The notes: generated by a model from the sequence alone, not told the origin. DNA of 13,682 bases from an uncultured Rhodospirillaceae bacterium (GCA_913041095.1 CAJWIB010000033.1:1-13682), one strand, 5' to 3'; counted from the first letter of the stretch, positions 1 to 7,276 are shown. A program made the numbers and translations.

Positions 1-1580
1 GTACGGATATGGCTGCCATCGACATCAGCATCAGTCATGATAATAATTTTGTGATAGCGGGCTTTTTCGGCATCAAAATCGTCCGGCCCAATGCCGGTTC
101 CAAGAGCCGTGATAAGGGTGCCAATTTCGGCTGAACCCAGCATTTTATCAAAACGCGCACGTTCAACGTTAAGAATTTTACCGCGCAGGGGCAGAATTGC
201 CTGGTGGGCCCGATCGCGGCCCTGTTTGGCTGAACCGCCGGCTGAATCACCCTCGACTATAAATATTTCGCTGAGCGCCGGGTCTTTCGACTGGCAATCG
301 GCAAGCTTTCCGGGTAGGGATGAGATATCAAGCGCACCTTTGCGGCGGGTTAGCTCACGGGCCTTGCGGGCTGCTTCGCGGGCGGCGGCAGCCTCGGTAA
401 TTTTGCCGATAATCCGCTTGGCGTCGGTGGGATGTTCTTCAAACCATTGATTAAGCTTCTCGCCCAAAATACTCTCAACCACCGGGCGTACCTCAGAGGA
501 CACCAGCTTTTCTTTGGTTTGTGATGAAAACTTCGGGTCAGGCACTTTGACCGACAGCACACAAGTGATGCCTTCGCGGGCATCGTCGCCGGAAATGGTT
601 ACTTTAGCTTTTTTGGCCAGACCTTCCTGCTCGGCATAGGTATTGATGGTCCTGGTCAGCGCCCCTCGGAACCCGGCCATATGTGTACCACCGTCCTTTT
701 GCGGAATGTTGTTGGTGAAGCACAGGGTCGTTTCGTGGTAACTGTCGTTCCATTGCAGGGCTGCTTCAATGGTGATGCCATCTTTTTCGCCCATCACTGA
801 GATGGTCGGGGATAAGGTTGTTTTTGAGCGATCCAGGTAGGTAACAAATGCCTCCAAGCCGCCTTCGTAGAATAGTTCGACAATGGTCGGCTCGACATGG
901 CGGGCATCGGTAAGTTTAATCCGTACACCAGAGTTCAAAAACGCCAGTTCGCGTAGGCGATGTTCAATGGTGGCGAAGTCATATTCGATATTGTTAAAGG
1001 TCTTGTCAGAAGCAAAAAAAGTTACTTCCGTGCCAGTTTTGCCGTCCGCATCCCCAATCACTTCCATTTTTTCATCGATTTCACCATCTTTAAAGATCAG
1101 GAAGTGCTCTTTTTCATCGCGCCAAATACGCAACTCGAGCCGGGTCGACAGTGCATTCACTACCGAAACGCCGACGCCGTGCAAACCGCCCGAGACCTTA
1201 TAGGAATTCTGGTCAAATTTACCGCCAGCGTGAAGCTGGGTCATAATCACCTCGGCCGCCGGTATCCTCTCTTCCTCGTGGATATCAACCGGAATACCGC
1301 GGCCATTATCGGTCACACTCACCGAGCCATCACCGTTCAGAATAACTTCGACAATATCGCAATACCCGGCCAAAGCTTCATCGATGGCGTTATCAACAAC
1401 CTCATAGATCATATGGTGGAGACCGGAACCGTCATCGGTATCACCAATATACATACCCGGGCGTTTGCGTACCGCATCGAGGCCTTTCAGAACCTTAATC
1501 GACTGGGCATCATAAGCCTCATCCCCTTCCATGACTTCGGGTTCTGGGTTTACGTCTTTTCCGCTATATTTTTTGCTCAT
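1..1580 (-). CDS. gyrB: DNA gyrase subunit B, partial (C-terminus beyond the left edge)
   Basis: GyrB is the ATPase subunit of the A2B2 gyrase that introduces negative supercoils. The reverse-strand frame stays open from the ATG at 1578-1580 to the window edge, giving about 526 residues of a protein usually near 800. Visible in order: the SIKVLKGLDAVRKRPGMYIG start of the GHKL ATPase domain (about residues 27-46), EVVDNAIDEAL with the catalytic Glu at residue 60 and the Mg-binding Asn at 64, DNGRGIP (91-97), GGLHGVG (131-137), the transducer region with the QTKEKL loop, then the Toprim domain with EGDSAGGSAKQGRDR and, just before the edge, the metal-binding TDADVDGSHIR. The remainder of Toprim and the tail are missing only because of the window. 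The first ATG gives about 16 more N-terminal residues than the second ATG (codon 17), which would match the E. coli length better. Neither has a strong ribosome site. It lies 39 bases after recF in the same direction, so it is probably co-transcribed. Confidence 0.98.
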   Translation of the reverse strand, partial: MSKKYSGKDVNPEPEVMEGDEAYDAQSIKVLKGLDAVRKRPGMYIGDTDDGSGLHHMIYEVVDNAIDEALAGYCDIVEVILNGDGSVSVTDNGRGIPVDIHEEERIPAAEVIMTQLHAGGKFDQNSYKVSGGLHGVGVSVVNALSTRLELRIWRDEKEHFLIFKDGEIDEKMEVIGDADGKTGTEVTFFASDKTFNNIEYDFATIEHRLRELAFLNSGVRIKLTDARHVEPTIVELFYEGGLEAFVTYLDRSKTTLSPTISVMGEKDGITIEAALQWNDSYHETTLCFTNNIPQKDGGTHMAGFRGALTRTINTYAEQEGLAKKAKVTISGDDAREGITCVLSVKVPDPKFSSQTKEKLVSSEVRPVVESILGEKLNQWFEEHPTDAKRIIGKITEAAAAREAARKARELTRRKGALDISSLPGKLADCQSKDPALSEIFIVEGDSAGGSAKQGRDRAHQAILPLRGKILNVERARFDKMLGSAEIGTLITALGTGIGPDDFDAEKARYHKIIIMTDADVDGSHIR

Positions 1581-1619
1581 ACTTTATAGTCCAGTCACGT
1601 GGATGGGTTTGGTGTTGAT

Positions 1620-2789
1620 TTAAAGTTTTTCAATTTTGCCCTGGTTGACAGCAAAATGCTGTACTTGCTTACCAAGCGGTGCAAATATTTCGTCTTCAGT
1701 GCCGGTGATCCAGGCTTGAGCGCCCAAATCCAGGATAATGTCAAATAGGGAAGTCCGGCGGGCCTTATCCAAATGCGCCGTAATTTCATCCAGTAATAAC
1801 AACGGTGTATAGCCCCGTTCCTCGGTTTGCAGCCGCGCGGTGGCCAAGACAATGCCGATCAATAAAGCCTTTTGCTCTCCCGTGGAGCATAGGTCAGCGG
1901 TCATGCCGGTTTCACCGTGGCAAACCGCAAAATCACTGCGATGTGGCCCGACCGATGTTGCGCTGCCACTGGCATCACTCTGCCGGCAGGCACGCAACGC
2001 CTCACGCAAATGATCTTCGGCGGCTAAGGCTGGTTCATTGGCAAGCCAGCCTTCAACCTGGCCGACCATTGATATTTCAGCACCTGGGAAAGCACCACTG
2101 CTGGCGCGGCACACCGCTTGCAGCCGCGCCACCACCTCAAGCCGGCGAACCGCAATAGCGACACCTTGCCGAGCCAATGATTCCTCAATTGAATCAAACC
2201 ACTCGGGATCAAAATTGCCTTCGCGCAGCAATTTATTACGGTTACGAAGACTGTGGTTATAAGCTGCAACTGGCCCGGCATGCTCAGGATCCAGGCCATA
2301 TATCAATTGGTCGACAAAGAAGCGGCGGCCCGATGCCCCTTCGAGGAACAGGCGATCCATTTGTGGTGTCAGCCATTGTGCGCTGGTATAATGGCCAAGT
2401 TCGGCCTGATTTTTGACTACGGTGCCATCAATCTTAGTGACGCGCTTATCGCGGCCATTTGAGCCATTTTCAGAGGCTTCGCCAATCTCACAGCCGGTGC
2501 CGATATTAATCTCGTTGTCACCAATGAACAGCTTGGCGGCAACCGCCCATTGCTGGGCGGCAATTGTACCATCCGCCGCCCGGCGGGTTATCTCGTTTAA
2601 CCTGGCGCGTCGCAAGCCCCGGCCCGGCACTAAAAAAGACGTCGCTTCCAATAAGTTGGTCTTGCCGGCACCGTTTGGGCCGGTAAGTACAATTGGGCGC
2701 GCGTCGACTTCCAGCCGTTGTTGGTTGTAGCAGCGAAAATCGGTTAAAGTGAGACGTTTTACCGCCAGCTGATGAGGTATGGCGGTCAC
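1620..2789 (-). CDS. recF: DNA replication and repair protein RecF
   Basis: RecF is an SMC-like ATPase that helps RecO and RecR load RecA at gapped DNA. Numbered from an upstream GTG at 2859-2861, the protein shows LTLTDFRCYN (37-46), Walker A GPNGAGKTN (61-69), the ABC-type signature STGEQKALL (326-334) and Walker B LLLLDEITAHLD (354-365), the usual RecF order. I prefer the GTG at 2787-2789 (389 residues): it has a GAGG Shine-Dalgarno 8 bases upstream and removes a 24-residue leader with no counterpart in E. coli RecF, where the DFR motif lies near residue 10. The longer form, ending at 2861, has only a CAGG one base from its start. It sits between dnaN and gyrB on the same strand with short gaps and no terminator, so the three are likely one transcript. 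Function is certain; the start is not. Confidence 0.93.
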   Translation of the reverse strand: MTAIPHQLAVKRLTLTDFRCYNQQRLEVDARPIVLTGPNGAGKTNLLEATSFLVPGRGLRRARLNEITRRAADGTIAAQQWAVAAKLFIGDNEINIGTGCEIGEASENGSNGRDKRVTKIDGTVVKNQAELGHYTSAQWLTPQMDRLFLEGASGRRFFVDQLIYGLDPEHAGPVAAYNHSLRNRNKLLREGNFDPEWFDSIEESLARQGVAIAVRRLEVVARLQAVCRASSGAFPGAEISMVGQVEGWLANEPALAAEDHLREALRACRQSDASGSATSVGPHRSDFAVCHGETGMTADLCSTGEQKALLIGIVLATARLQTEERGYTPLLLLDEITAHLDKARRTSLFDIILDLGAQAWITGTEDEIFAPLGKQVQHFAVNQGKIEKL

Positions 2790-2925
2790 AACAGGCGCCT
2801 CACTGGTGGCGAGGTCGTCGCGGAATAATACACCTGCACCCCTTGATGAAATTTCATTCACGCCTGTTTACCAACGGGTCTGGCCATTTGCGGTAATGCT
2901 AAAGGCTTCCAGTTGAATATATTCA

Positions 2926-4044
2926 TTAAACTCTCATCGGCATCAGCACATAGATGGCCCCCTGGTCATCCGGATCCTGTACCAATGTCGGTGAGGCGGC
3001 GTCGGCGAGCGTAAACCGTGCCCGATCCCCTTCAATTTGCTGCACAATGTCGAGTAGATAACGAGAATTAAAGCCGATCTCGATCTCGGATTCATCGTAA
3101 TCCGCCGGCACTTCCTCGGTGGCCGTGTCATTATCCGGGTTATTGGCGGAAAGCGTTAAATTACCTTTGGTGATCGTCAGTTTTATGGCGCGTGATTTTT
3201 CCGTCGAAATAGCGGAAACTCGATCAACCGCATGGGCAAAAACATCTGTTTCCACTTCAAGTACTTTTTCGTTGTTTTCCGGGATAACCCTAACGTAATC
3301 AGGGAAAGTACCGTCGATCAGTTTCGATGTGAGCACCGTGCCTTCGAAGGCAAATTTGATCTTGGTATCTGACAGCGAAATGGCAATCTCATCCTCGCTT
3401 TCATCAATAAGTTTGCGAATTTCATTGATCGCTTTACGCGGCACAATAACGCCCGGCATACCAGCGGCCCCATCCGGTAACGGAATCTCGACACTTGCTA
3501 AGCGATGGCCATCAGTTGCAACCGCCCGCAACACTTGAACGCCATCGTTATCAGCGGCATGAAGATAGATGCCATTAAGATAATAACGGGTTTCTTCGGT
3601 TGAAATTGCAAACCGGGTGCGATCGATCAGCCCGCGTAAATCTGCGGCAGACAGCGTAAAGCTATTTGGCAGATCACCGCCGGATAACACCGGAAAATCT
3701 TCGGTTGGCAGGCAGGTCAGCTTAAATCTCGAGCGCCCTGCAGAGAGCGTTAGTTGACTATCATCACCGGTGCAAATCAGTTCAACCTGTGCTCCTTCCG
3801 GTAATTTGCGGACAATATCATAAAGCGTGTGAGCAGGTGCTGTCGCTGAACCGGCACTGGTGACATCTGCCGGGATGGTTTCGACGATATCGATATCCAT
3901 ATCGGTAGCGTTCAGGCTTAATTGGCCGTCTGGCGCATCAAATTTAACATTGGACAAAATGGGAATGGTGTTGCGGCGCTCAACGACGCCTTGAATGTGG
4001 GTAAGAACTTTTAATAGCAACCCGCGCTCGATGGTAATTTTCAT
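2926..4044 (-). CDS. dnaN: DNA polymerase III beta subunit (sliding clamp)
   Basis: The beta clamp is a ring-shaped dimer that encircles DNA and tethers polymerase III and other clamp-binding proteins. The product is 372 residues, close to the 366 of E. coli, and shows the three repeated clamp folds of roughly 120 residues each. Recognisable sequence includes the N-terminal MKITIERGLLLKVLTHIQG, RRNTIPILSNV (about 23-33), LPTEDFPVL in the first domain, ATDGHRLA in the second, and the hallmark C-terminal MPMRV, which forms part of the hydrophobic cleft that receives clamp-binding motifs. The ATG at 4042-4044 matches the family start, although the AGGT upstream is weak and about 12 bases away. 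It follows dnaA on the same strand after a 401-base spacer that carries its own promoter candidate and long leader. It is followed by recF after about 60-130 bases, depending on the recF start. Confidence 0.98.
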   Translation of the reverse strand: MKITIERGLLLKVLTHIQGVVERRNTIPILSNVKFDAPDGQLSLNATDMDIDIVETIPADVTSAGSATAPAHTLYDIVRKLPEGAQVELICTGDDSQLTLSAGRSRFKLTCLPTEDFPVLSGGDLPNSFTLSAADLRGLIDRTRFAISTEETRYYLNGIYLHAADNDGVQVLRAVATDGHRLASVEIPLPDGAAGMPGVIVPRKAINEIRKLIDESEDEIAISLSDTKIKFAFEGTVLTSKLIDGTFPDYVRVIPENNEKVLEVETDVFAHAVDRVSAISTEKSRAIKLTITKGNLTLSANNPDNDTATEEVPADYDESEIEIGFNSRYLLDIVQQIEGDRARFTLADAASPTLVQDPDDQGAIYVLMPMRV

Positions 4045-4155
4045 ATCGTTTTGTTGACCTATCTATCTAAAATTCGCCCATTGTGCTGATGATTTAGCTG
4101 AACGAGCCTCATACCTTCTCATCAGGATAGAAAAAATTCTGGTTAGCCATAGAGT

Positions 4156-4180
4156 AAAAAAAGAGGCCACAAATCACCTC
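4156..4180 (-). terminator. Weak terminator- or attenuator-like hairpin in the dnaN leader
   Basis: On the minus strand GAGG (4180-4177) can pair with CCTC (4166-4163), with a possible extra U-G pair, and a run of seven U follows at 4162-4156. The stem is only 4-5 pairs with a loop of 8-10 bases, so strong termination is doubtful. Its position between the dnaN promoter and the gene would suit a leader attenuator or a terminator for read-through from dnaA. Confidence 0.25.
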
Positions 4181-4244
4181 ACCAATTCACTTAGGTTATA
4201 ACCCAGAATATTTCCCGCAATACTCCTTCAGAAATGTTGTGTCT

Positions 4245-4273
4245 ATTATAGCAGATGAGGGTCTTCGAGTAAG
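4245..4273 (-). promoter_or_regulatory. Likely dnaN promoter (extended -10)
   Basis: On the minus strand the sequence TGCTATAAT at 4253-4245 is a perfect -10 hexamer with the upstream TG of an extended -10 element. The -35 position 17 bases upstream (4268-4273) reads CTTACT, only 3 of 6 matches, which is typical when an extended -10 compensates. Transcription would begin near 4238 and reach the dnaN ATG after about 190 bases. This is read by eye and has no experimental support. Confidence 0.6.
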
Positions 4274-4325
4274 CTTTTTCGCGCTTTTATGGTGGATTTT
4301 ATATGATTTCAAGGCATTGATTCTT

Positions 4326-4341
4326 AACGGTTATCACCGTT
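4326..4341. repeat. Perfect inverted repeat between dnaA and dnaN
   Basis: AACGGT-TATC-ACCGTT is a perfect 6-base dyad with a 4-base centre. It overlaps the -35 of the weaker dnaN promoter candidate and has no U-tract on the minus strand, so it looks more like an operator than a terminator. A second dyad with the same TATC centre lies upstream of dnaA at 5951-5967. Confidence 0.5.
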
Positions 4342-4445
4342 CTTCCTGTTTTTTTGAATTTTCTTGGTGAAATTGGTAGATTGATTCGTCAATCGCCGTA
4401 TTTAAGGCCATTATTAGCGCAGTTTTTAAGCCGGTATAGACCCTA

Positions 4446-5876
4446 TTAGCCTTCCAGCATCCGCCGTAAGAGCTCTACATCTTCGGCAAAAGTCGTGTCA
4501 TGATCGCGTAATTCATCGACTTTTTTAACCGCATGCATCACTGTCGTATGATCCCGGCCACCGAATTTACGGCCAATCTCGGGCAGCGAGCGTGAGGTTA
4601 ATTGCTTGGCCAGATACATCGCCACCTGACGGGGCCTGGCAACCGAGCGGGCGCGCCGGGCTGAATGCATGTCTGAGATCCGAATATTAAAGTGCTCAGC
4701 GACGCGTTTTTGAATTTCTTCGATTGTCACCCGGCGATCATTGGCCCTCAGCAGGTCATGCAGGACTTCTTGAGTAGTCTCCAGGGTCATTTCGCGGCCA
4801 ACGAGTTGGGTATGGGCGGCAACGCGGTTGAGCGCGCCTTCAAGCTCGCGTACATTGGAGGTAATTTTGTGGGCCAGGAACTCCAATACTTGGCGGGGTG
4901 CCTCCAATTCCATCTTTTCGGCCTTGATTTCGAGGATCGCCAGACGCAATTCGTAGGTAGTCGCATGAATATCAGCCACCAAACCGCAATTGAGCCGCGA
5001 TTTAAGGCGTTCTTCGACACCTTCAAGATCGGATGGCGACTTATCCGCCGATAATATAATTTGCCGTCCCTGATCAACCAACGCATTGAAGGTATGAAAA
5101 AATTCTTCTTGGGTCGCATCCCGGCCACCAATGAATTGAACATCGTCGATCATTAAGACATTAACCGAACGGAATTGTTCTTTGAAATCAACAGTGTTTT
5201 GTTCCCTGAGCGCACGCACGAACCGGTACATAAATTTTTCGGCCGAGAGATACATCACCGTGCGCGATGGATCACGCTCAAGAATTTCCCAGGCGATGGC
5301 ATTCATCAGATGGGTTTTACCCAGGCCAACGCCACCATAAAGAAACAGTGGATTAAACGGGACGGATTGAGCTTCGGCAACACGGCGGGCAGCGGCATAG
5401 GCAAATTCGTTAGGCTTGCCAACGACAAATTGATCAAAACGGAAACGATTATCAAGCGGGGCGGCGATCTGGCTGCCAGATTCCCAACCGGTTTGATCGG
5501 CACCATTCCTACCGGCTTTTACATCACCATTGCCGGTAGTGGCAGCGAGAGCATCACCTTCCAAACTAGTCACTTGACCACCGGCTTCTTCATTTGATTT
5601 GGTTTTCATCGTCGGTTGGATGAGAATATCGACGGAGCGCACTCCAACGTTTTCACCTGCCCACAATTCTTTCAATCGATCGAGATAATTTGCAACAACC
5701 CAATCACGCATAAAACGACTGGGAACAGCCAGACGTACTTCAGAATTTTTCACATCACAGGCTTTAATTGGCTTTACCCAATTTTCAAAAGCTGTTTCCC
5801 CGATTTCTGCTTTGAGACGACTGCTAACTCTGTACCATTGTGTCTGGAATTGCCGATCGTCAGACCCTATATCCAT
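4446..5876 (-). CDS. dnaA: Chromosomal replication initiator protein DnaA
   Basis: DnaA-ATP binds DnaA boxes, melts the origin and recruits the replicative helicase. The product has 476 residues, normal for the family. Domain I covers about residues 10-85 and includes the family's FENWVKPI. A low-complexity domain II linker (about 88-140, rich in G, A, T, N) follows. The AAA+ domain III has Walker A GGVGLGKTH (181-189), Walker B LMIDDVQF (241-248), and the EERLKSRLNCGLVADI segment around the box VII arginine (about 288-303). Domain IV ends with the DNA-binding signature GRDHTTVMHAVKKV (440-453), the DnaA-box recognition helix-turn-helix. The ATG at 5874-5876 fits the family start, with GGCTGG about 8 bases upstream as a modest ribosome site. 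It is preceded by a 599-base AT-rich spacer and followed by dnaN after 401 bases. RLNCGLVADIHATTYELRL is the form seen in alphaproteobacterial DnaA. Confidence 0.99.
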   Translation of the reverse strand: MDIGSDDRQFQTQWYRVSSRLKAEIGETAFENWVKPIKACDVKNSEVRLAVPSRFMRDWVVANYLDRLKELWAGENVGVRSVDILIQPTMKTKSNEEAGGQVTSLEGDALAATTGNGDVKAGRNGADQTGWESGSQIAAPLDNRFRFDQFVVGKPNEFAYAAARRVAEAQSVPFNPLFLYGGVGLGKTHLMNAIAWEILERDPSRTVMYLSAEKFMYRFVRALREQNTVDFKEQFRSVNVLMIDDVQFIGGRDATQEEFFHTFNALVDQGRQIILSADKSPSDLEGVEERLKSRLNCGLVADIHATTYELRLAILEIKAEKMELEAPRQVLEFLAHKITSNVRELEGALNRVAAHTQLVGREMTLETTQEVLHDLLRANDRRVTIEEIQKRVAEHFNIRISDMHSARRARSVARPRQVAMYLAKQLTSRSLPEIGRKFGGRDHTTVMHAVKKVDELRDHDTTFAEDVELLRRMLEG

Positions 5877-5950
5877 TTATTTTGCCAGCCTAAATTACCA
5901 ATACCGCACCGGAGCAAAAAAAAATTTAAAAATTTTCAAACTCACTGATG

Positions 5951-5967
5951 CCGAATTTATCATTCGG
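5951..5967. repeat. Perfect inverted repeat upstream of dnaA
   Basis: CCGAAT-TTATC-ATTCGG is a perfect 6-base dyad with a 5-base centre, 74 bases before the dnaA ATG. In RNA from the minus strand it would form a small hairpin in the leader. As DNA it is a plausible operator. Its centre resembles that of the repeat downstream of dnaA. Confidence 0.5.
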
Positions 5968-6435
5968 TACGACATTTTATTTTAAAAATCCAGAGACAAA
6001 TACAAGATATGATTTGCCCCCCTGAGTAGTTCCTAACACTGGTCTATGTCTAACCTACAAGAATAACTTAACACCTTCACCTAAAGCCTGTACTACGATT
6101 TTTTTATTTAACTCTTTTATTTTTTATTTATTTCACAGTTTCATTTTTTATTTAAAATTCCATGGTTTTATTGAAAAAATTAACTATTTTATTGAATCTA
6201 TAATTCGGTAAAATATAAACTTGTAACGGAGTCTTAAAATTGTCCACCCCATCGCAGCCATGAATGTACCCAACATAAAAAACTGTTTCAACAGGTCCGA
6301 AAGGGGAACGTTGAAAATAATCTTCTTGACAGTTTTAGATGTTTCGAATCCGGCAACAAAATTTTCTCTTTTTTCTAAACTTTTAACACCAAAAAATAAA
6401 ATCATTAAAGCTGTGGCTCGGTATTAAATTTTAGT

Positions 6436-6456
6436 TTCGTACACTGGTAATACGAA
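6436..6456. repeat. Short inverted repeat after rpsT
   Basis: TTCGTA (6436-6441) and TACGAA (6451-6456) form a 6-base dyad with a 9-base loop, about 20 bases beyond the rpsT stop. It could mark the 3' end of the rpsT message, but no U-run follows on the minus strand, so I do not call a rho-independent terminator. Confidence 0.3.
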
Positions 6457-6475
6457 TTAAGAGTTGTGCTGGTGG

Positions 6476-6742
6476 CTAGGCGCTCAAGTTCTTAATCTGT
6501 TTTGACAGACGGGATAATTTTCGCGACGCTGTATTACGGCGCAACAAACCCTTCTGAGCTGTTCGCATCATTTGCGGCTGTGCTTCATTGAAAGCAGCCT
6601 GGGCCGCCTGGGGATCACCAGCAGCGATGGCCTGTTCAACTTGTTTTACATAAGTACGCATGCGGGTGAGGCGGCTCCGGTTAACTGCCGACCGACGCTC
6701 AATTTGACGAATACGCTTCTTTGCCGATTTAATATTGGCCAT
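6476..6742 (-). CDS. rpsT: 30S ribosomal protein S20
   Basis: S20 is a primary binding protein of 16S rRNA in the small subunit. The 88-residue product, against 87 in E. coli, begins MANIKSAKKRIRQIERR and is rich in lysine and arginine throughout, with the helical VEQAIAAGDPQAAQAAF middle and a KGLLRRNTASRKLSRLS C-terminal part typical of S20. I chose the ATG at 6740-6742 because MANIKSAKKR is the conserved start; an in-frame GTG four codons upstream gives a less likely MREY extension. The ribosome site is GAGAG about 6 bases upstream. A good promoter precedes it (6811-6839). rpsT next to dnaA is common in alphaproteobacteria. Confidence 0.98.
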   Translation of the reverse strand: MANIKSAKKRIRQIERRSAVNRSRLTRMRTYVKQVEQAIAAGDPQAAQAAFNEAQPQMMRTAQKGLLRRNTASRKLSRLSKQIKNLSA

Positions 6743-6810
6743 ATATTCTCTCACTAATCTTAACCGCCCCCATAAACCATGTGGCAGGTGAAATTCGCTT
6801 GAAGGCCGGG

Positions 6811-6839
6811 GTTATATAGGGGGCTAAGCCGGGCGTCAA
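6811..6839 (-). promoter_or_regulatory. rpsT promoter (sigma70-type)
   Basis: On the minus strand TTGACG (6839-6834) and TATAAC (6816-6811) are separated by exactly 17 bases, each matching the consensus at 5 of 6 positions. Transcription would start near 6804, leaving a leader of about 60 bases before the rpsT ATG. This is the best full promoter in the window and suits a highly expressed ribosomal protein gene. Confidence 0.75.
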
Positions 6840-6852
6840 GCCTTTGTTAGCC

Positions 6853-6882
6853 TTAATATTTCCCCTGTTTTTGTAATATTAA
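6853..6882. repeat. AT-rich inverted repeat between the secreted-protein gene and rpsT
   Basis: TTAATATT (6853-6860) and AATATTAA (6875-6882) are perfect 8-base complements around a 14-base loop. The dyad starts 7 bases beyond the stop codon of the upstream gene and lies before the rpsT promoter. It may slow or end transcription from mutM, but no U-tract follows, so this is only a candidate. Confidence 0.4.
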
Positions 6883-6889
6883 TCCGTCA

Positions 6890-7261
6890 TTACTTTCGCA
6901 GGGGAATAAGCGAAAAGCGAACCATACGCCGGCCCTTTCCATCCTCGGATAATTCAATTTTCAGGGTCTCGTTATCACGTTCGAAAGCATTTTTATTTTT
7001 CGGCTGCCAGCCAAGCTGCGGCAGAGTCTCACGATAGAAGGATCGAATGCGGGTCAGTGGCACCTTGCCGATCGCAAACACCTCAACGATGCGTCCGCCG
7101 GGTGTATCAAACACCATTGGAATTTCCGACCTTAGGGTTAACCCTGGCATCAACGGCAGGTCATTGATTCCCGGGACAAATTTCGACGCTGCTGATAAAT
7201 CGTTATTAATAAATGGCAAACTAACAGCAATCAGCAGGATGAAAAGAAGTCTGATAAACAT
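6890..7261 (-). CDS. Small secreted or periplasmic protein of unknown function
   Basis: I do not recognise a named family. The 123-residue product has a clear N-terminal signal: FIRLLFILLIAVSLPF as hydrophobic core, with likely cleavage near LSAAS (residues 22-26), so the mature part of about 98 residues should be exported. The mature part contains LPLMPGLTL (35-43), FDTPGGRIVEVFAIG (51-65) and FYRETLPQLGW (75-85), a compact pattern that looks like a conserved small domain, followed by a charged half ending RRMVRFSLIPLRK. There are no cysteines, so it is not a lipoprotein. The ATG at 7259-7261 is 15 bases after the mutM stop and an in-frame TTG lies one codon earlier; neither has a good ribosome site. 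The tight spacing suggests co-transcription with mutM, but nothing in the protein points to DNA repair. Confidence 0.85.
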   Translation of the reverse strand: MFIRLLFILLIAVSLPFINNDLSAASKFVPGINDLPLMPGLTLRSEIPMVFDTPGGRIVEVFAIGKVPLTRIRSFYRETLPQLGWQPKNKNAFERDNETLKIELSEDGKGRRMVRFSLIPLRK

Positions 7262-7276
7262 CAAAGAACTATATGC

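Larger units (their letters stand above)
4045..4445 (-). other. dnaA-dnaN intergenic region with dnaN leader
   Basis: This 401-base spacer has no convincing gene on either strand. Reading on the minus strand it holds, in order: the end of the dnaA transcript without a clear U-tract terminator; a perfect inverted repeat (4326-4341); a weaker promoter candidate with TTAAGA and TATAAA 18 bases apart (4298-4327); a strong extended -10 promoter (4245-4273); a 10-base palindrome GGTTATAACC (4194-4203); and a weak hairpin followed by seven U residues (4156-4180). If the strong promoter is used, the dnaN leader is about 190 bases, unusually long for a clamp gene. Two GANTC sites, the CcrM methylation motif of many alphaproteobacteria, occur at 4319-4323 and 4383-4387, which is near chance density. 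Confidence 0.7.
5877..6475. other. AT-rich dnaA-rpsT intergenic region (dnaA control region, possible origin-associated)
   Basis: No well-supported gene lies in these 599 bases. The stretch 6100-6240 is very AT-rich: in 6121-6180 only 9 of 60 bases are G or C. An A/T run of about 20 bases (5916-5936) and a dyad (5951-5967) sit close to the dnaA start. No perfect TTATCCACA-type DnaA box is present; the nearest matches are TTGTCCACC at 6240-6248 (7 of 9) and weaker ones. A minus-strand promoter candidate with TTGAAA (6291-6286) and TACATT (6268-6263) separated by 17 bases could serve dnaA, but would leave a leader of almost 400 bases. A 6-base dyad with a 9-base loop (6436-6456) lies just after rpsT and lacks a U-tract. 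The 600-base length is unusual against the compact rest of the window. Confidence 0.6.

Noticed and set aside
960..1589. A 209-codon open frame on the plus strand opposite gyrB
   Set aside because: It lies wholly antisense to a certain gyrB frame, has no recognisable domain, and its openness follows from gyrB codon use.
4064..4220. Very short reading frames in the dnaN leader (9 to 22 codons, some with GGAG or AAGG nearby)
   Set aside because: Spacing from the Shine-Dalgarno-like bases to the starts is wrong, and nothing indicates coding.
4319..4387. Two GANTC methylation sites between dnaA and dnaN
   Set aside because: About one to two such sites are expected in 400 bases, so the density is not notable.
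5175..5597. A 140-codon frame on the plus strand opposite dnaA
   Set aside because: Antisense to the AAA+ domain and linker of dnaA, with no domain or ribosome site support.
6240..6248. DnaA-box-like TTGTCCACC
   Set aside because: Two mismatches to TTATCCACA and not part of a cluster; such matches are expected by chance.
6184..6405. A 73-codon open frame on the minus strand in the dnaA-rpsT spacer, with a short hydrophobic stretch
   Set aside because: No ribosome site before its ATG, very AT-rich codons unlike the neighbours, no recognised motif; most likely chance in an AT-rich spacer, though a small membrane protein is not fully excluded.
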